Assembly (NCBI GenBank): GCA_009733575.1 | Contig: ML769641.1 | Span: 1-58,257 of the forward strand | Reading direction: 5' to 3' | DNA from: Gymnopus androsaceus JB14 | Taxonomy: Eukaryota; Basidiomycota; Agaricomycetes; Agaricales; Omphalotaceae | DNA: 58,257 nt | Shown: piece by piece, positions 55,707 to 58,257 of the stretch | How the letters are laid out: every line of letters starts with the position of its first letter | Numbering within the stretch: position 1 is the stretch's first letter | Position numbers and translations under genes: made by a program | The notes under the pieces: generated by a model | Database searches by the model: none | Told to the model about the DNA's origin: nothing | What the model saw: only the letters and a program-made list of their open reading frames with translations

Positions 55707-58257
55707 ATGTCTCTTCTCGAATCATATGATGTTGTCTTTGCTGGAGGTACGCACGCTCTATCTTTCTCTTTAAAACTTTTGTTCATATCTCGTAGGAGGC
55801 ACAACCGCCTGCATTGTTGCTGGTCGCCTTGCGCAAGCTGATCCATCGTTGAAGATTCTGGTGAGATTTTATTGACTCCATGTATTCTTCATCCAAGTAA
55901 ACCCTTTCCTTTCAGATCATTGAAGCGGGCTCACACACTGAAGATCTTCATAATCACGTCCAACCCGCTCGATACCTAAACAACTTGGGGCAAGGACACA
56001 CTTTCTCTCACCACAATTCCATTCCCAGTGATGCCCTTGGGGGACGATCCATTTGCGTACCAACAGGCTGTTGTTTGGGTGGAGGATCTGCGGTTAATTG
56101 TGAGTACAGTCCCTGAAGAATTCTGACTTCTGACTGACCGAGCCCTTCGTAGTCATGATGTACACTCGTGCTGCTGCTTCAGACTACGATGATTGGGAAA
56201 AAGTGGGTAATTCTGGCTGGGGGTCGAAGGATCTTATTCCTCTAGCGAGGAAGGTACGTGTTGCCGTACCAATCAACTCTTCAACATAAAATTCTCCTTC
56301 CTCTCACCTGCACAGGTCGAGACCTACCAAGTCGCCTCCGGCGACCCATCCGTGCACGGGTTCACTGGGCCCATCAAGATCTCTGGCGGCGGGCAGGGCA
56401 CGAATATCGGGAGAGAGTTTCTAGAAGTCGCAGCTCAATATGACCGAGACCGACAGATGTTGACACAGTCTAAGAATGATTTGGATGCTCAAGATTTTTA
56501 CACGGTTGATGTTTATTCGGTAAGCTGACATCTATCTCGCGCTACTTGATGTTAATCGCTTCCTTGCTCTCTTAGCCTTGGCACATGTACATCGACACCC
56601 ATACCGGAAAACGCTCAGACACGGCACATCATTTCATTTACAACCTCAATCCTGATTCCAAGCGAAACCTGCACATTCTCACCAATCGACGCGTTGTAAA
56701 GGTTTTGTTCGAGTATGTGTTAAACTTTCTTTCTTGCTCCGATTTTCTGACTCGAATACTCCGTATCTGCAGAAACAACCGCGCAGTCGGCGTCTCGTAC
56801 GCTGCTCATGATGACTTTAACGTCCTTGGCGAGGCGAAAACTCCTCCTCAAACGGTGTATGCGTCCCGCTAGTGATCCTGTCAGGCGGAGCGTTCGGTTC
56901 GCCTGCGATTTTGGAACGGTGCGTTAGGATTTGCCTTTCAGCTTTGTTTCTCATTCGTTCGCATTACAGGTCAGGAATTGGCTCCGCAGAGCATCTCGCT
57001 AAAGCACATGTAGATCAATTGGTTGATCTTCCGGGCGTTGGAGAGAATTATAACGGTTAGTTTCGTTGCATTTGTATTGGCAATGTCCTAATAATGCCTT
57101 TTGTTTCTGATACCTGTTCATCTAGACCACAATCTCTGCGTAACCCCATACCTTTCCTCTGAAGATTCCGATTGTTTAGACGGGATATTTGGCGGTGACG
57201 AGGAGGCTATCAAACGTATGTCTGTCCCCGAATCTCACTCTCCTCTTGATTTCCATGGTATACTAACCATGTGGTCTCTACTGTAGCATATCTTGCGCAA
57301 TGGACGGAGAAGGGATCAGGTCTTCTAGCGCACAAGTAAGTATTACTGACCGTCATTCATACTCGTGCTGACGTCCTTAAAGCTCCATAGACTCAGGGAT
57401 CAAACTACGTCCTACCCCAAAGGAACTCGAAGAGCTTGGACCATCTTTCGGACAATTATGGCAAGACTTTTACATCGGAGCACCGGATAAGGCCGTTCTC
57501 ATATTAGCGTCTTCAGCTGGGTGAGTTTTGCGTTTGAGTTTGTCCGACCACGAAATTGATTAACTTGGTTGCGATAATATAGGAACATCAGTAGTACACC
57601 ATCTCCGCCGGGTTCGAAGACATTTTCGATACCATACTATACGGTATGTTTCCCTATCCACCTGTGGTTCGTATGCCATGGAGTTAACTCTTGTACTAGC
57701 TGTATCCCCGCGCGATAGGTTACACTCATATCACTTCGGGAATGAATCCCTGGGCTCCGTTAAAGTTTAATCCAGGGTATTTGGAAGAGTGTGTACCCTC
57801 CTTTCTTCGCTCACTTTCTCACTGTGCTGATCCCTCTTCCTAATAGCCCCACGGACGTCGCATCCTCCGATGGGGCTATAAGCGAGGTCGTGAGCTCGCC
57901 GCAGGATGAGGTCGTTCAGAGGAGAAATTCCTGCTGGGAATCCCAAGTTCCCTCCTTCGACCTCTACCACGAGCGTGGTGATTCCTAGGCGCGTCCGGTC
58001 CTGTTGACATTGACGCTCCAGATATCGTCTACTCGGCGGAGGATGATAAAGCTATTGACGACCATCACAGGGCTACTTGTAAGAAATAACTATCTTTTCT
58101 CGTTGTTATTGCTCACTGAAGAACCAAACATGGATCTTTGTGTCTAGTGTCCACGACGTGGCATTCGGTGAGTGGCTTCTTTGGATACACCCAATTATTC
58201 AAAGCTGAGCACTGAACTCTGTCTTTGTCACGTAGCTTGGTACATGTGAATTCCCTT
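55707..58257 (+). pseudogene. AOX: Alcohol oxidase copy 2, decayed and cut by the window end
   Basis: Same exon order and mostly the same protein as copy 1: MSLLESYDVVFAG start, FAD motif, 'GGRSICVPTGCCLGGGSAVN', 'LSGGAFGSPAILER', 'DHNLCVTPYL', 'TTWHSLGTC' at the end. Several single-base changes break it. A base is missing at 56868-56870 (CGCTAG where copy 1 has CGCCTAG), giving an immediate stop. More missing bases occur near 57860 (GCATCCTCC) and 57898 (GCCGCAGG), and one is gained near 57989 (CCTAGGCGC). Splice sites remain good, so loss of function is fairly recent. The reading ends in the exon after the active-site His. Poor sequence quality is the alternative explanation. Confidence 0.8.

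Overview
The window reads as nuclear DNA of an agaricomycete (mushroom-forming) basidiomycete. The evidence is many short introns (about 50-70 bp, GT..AG) inside compact genes, secreted proteins typical of this group (FAS1, thaumatin-like, cupredoxin and cysteine-rich peptides), methanol/alcohol-oxidase type GMC enzymes, an F-box protein, and Copia and LINE retroelements. No bacterial operon structure is present. The species cannot be named from the sequence alone.

Layout. 0.5-0.9 kb: a foldback MITE. 1.5-2.7 kb: a FAS1-domain secreted protein. 5.2-11.3 kb: two paralogous genes for tiny 8-cysteine secreted peptides, with an alcohol-oxidase relic and an intact single-pass membrane-protein gene (copy A) between them. 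11.5-28 kb: AT-rich, gene-poor DNA holding at least five families of terminal-inverted-repeat elements, some nested, and one thaumatin-like gene at 19.5-20.5 kb. 28-31.6 kb: flanking repeats and a decayed second copy (B) of the membrane-protein gene. 31.8-33.6 kb, minus strand: an apparently intact membrane-anchored cupredoxin gene with ten exons, two of them micro-exons. 35.7-41.0 kb: a decayed full-length Copia element with 212-214 bp LTRs. 41.3-43.4 kb: a 5'-truncated LINE ending in A25. It is flanked on both sides by the same ~1.5 kb of Copia 3' end, LTR and downstream flank. 46.0-49.0 kb, minus strand: an apparently intact alcohol oxidase (AOX copy 1). 51.2-52.4 kb: membrane-protein copy C, with a frameshift. 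53.0-54.5 kb: an F-box protein with one frameshift. 55.7 kb to the end: a second alcohol oxidase (AOX copy 2), broken by several single-base indels and cut by the window edge.

How the parts relate. The host genes are dominated by secreted or cell-surface products and by alcohol oxidase, an H2O2-producing enzyme that fits lignocellulose or pectin methanol metabolism. The alcohol-oxidase and membrane-protein genes have been copied together at least twice as a segment: the relic at 7.7 kb lies upstream of copy A, and AOX copy 1 lies upstream of copy C. Most copies have since decayed, so the window looks like a birth-and-death gene neighbourhood driven by segmental duplication and transposons.

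The most unusual observations are: (i) a LINE bounded by a ~1.5 kb direct duplication whose copies differ mainly at CpG sites; (ii) a family of inverted-repeat elements with constant ends but cores built from different short repeated words; (iii) a membrane-protein family with a C-terminal PPxY motif that is kept even in a frameshifted copy.
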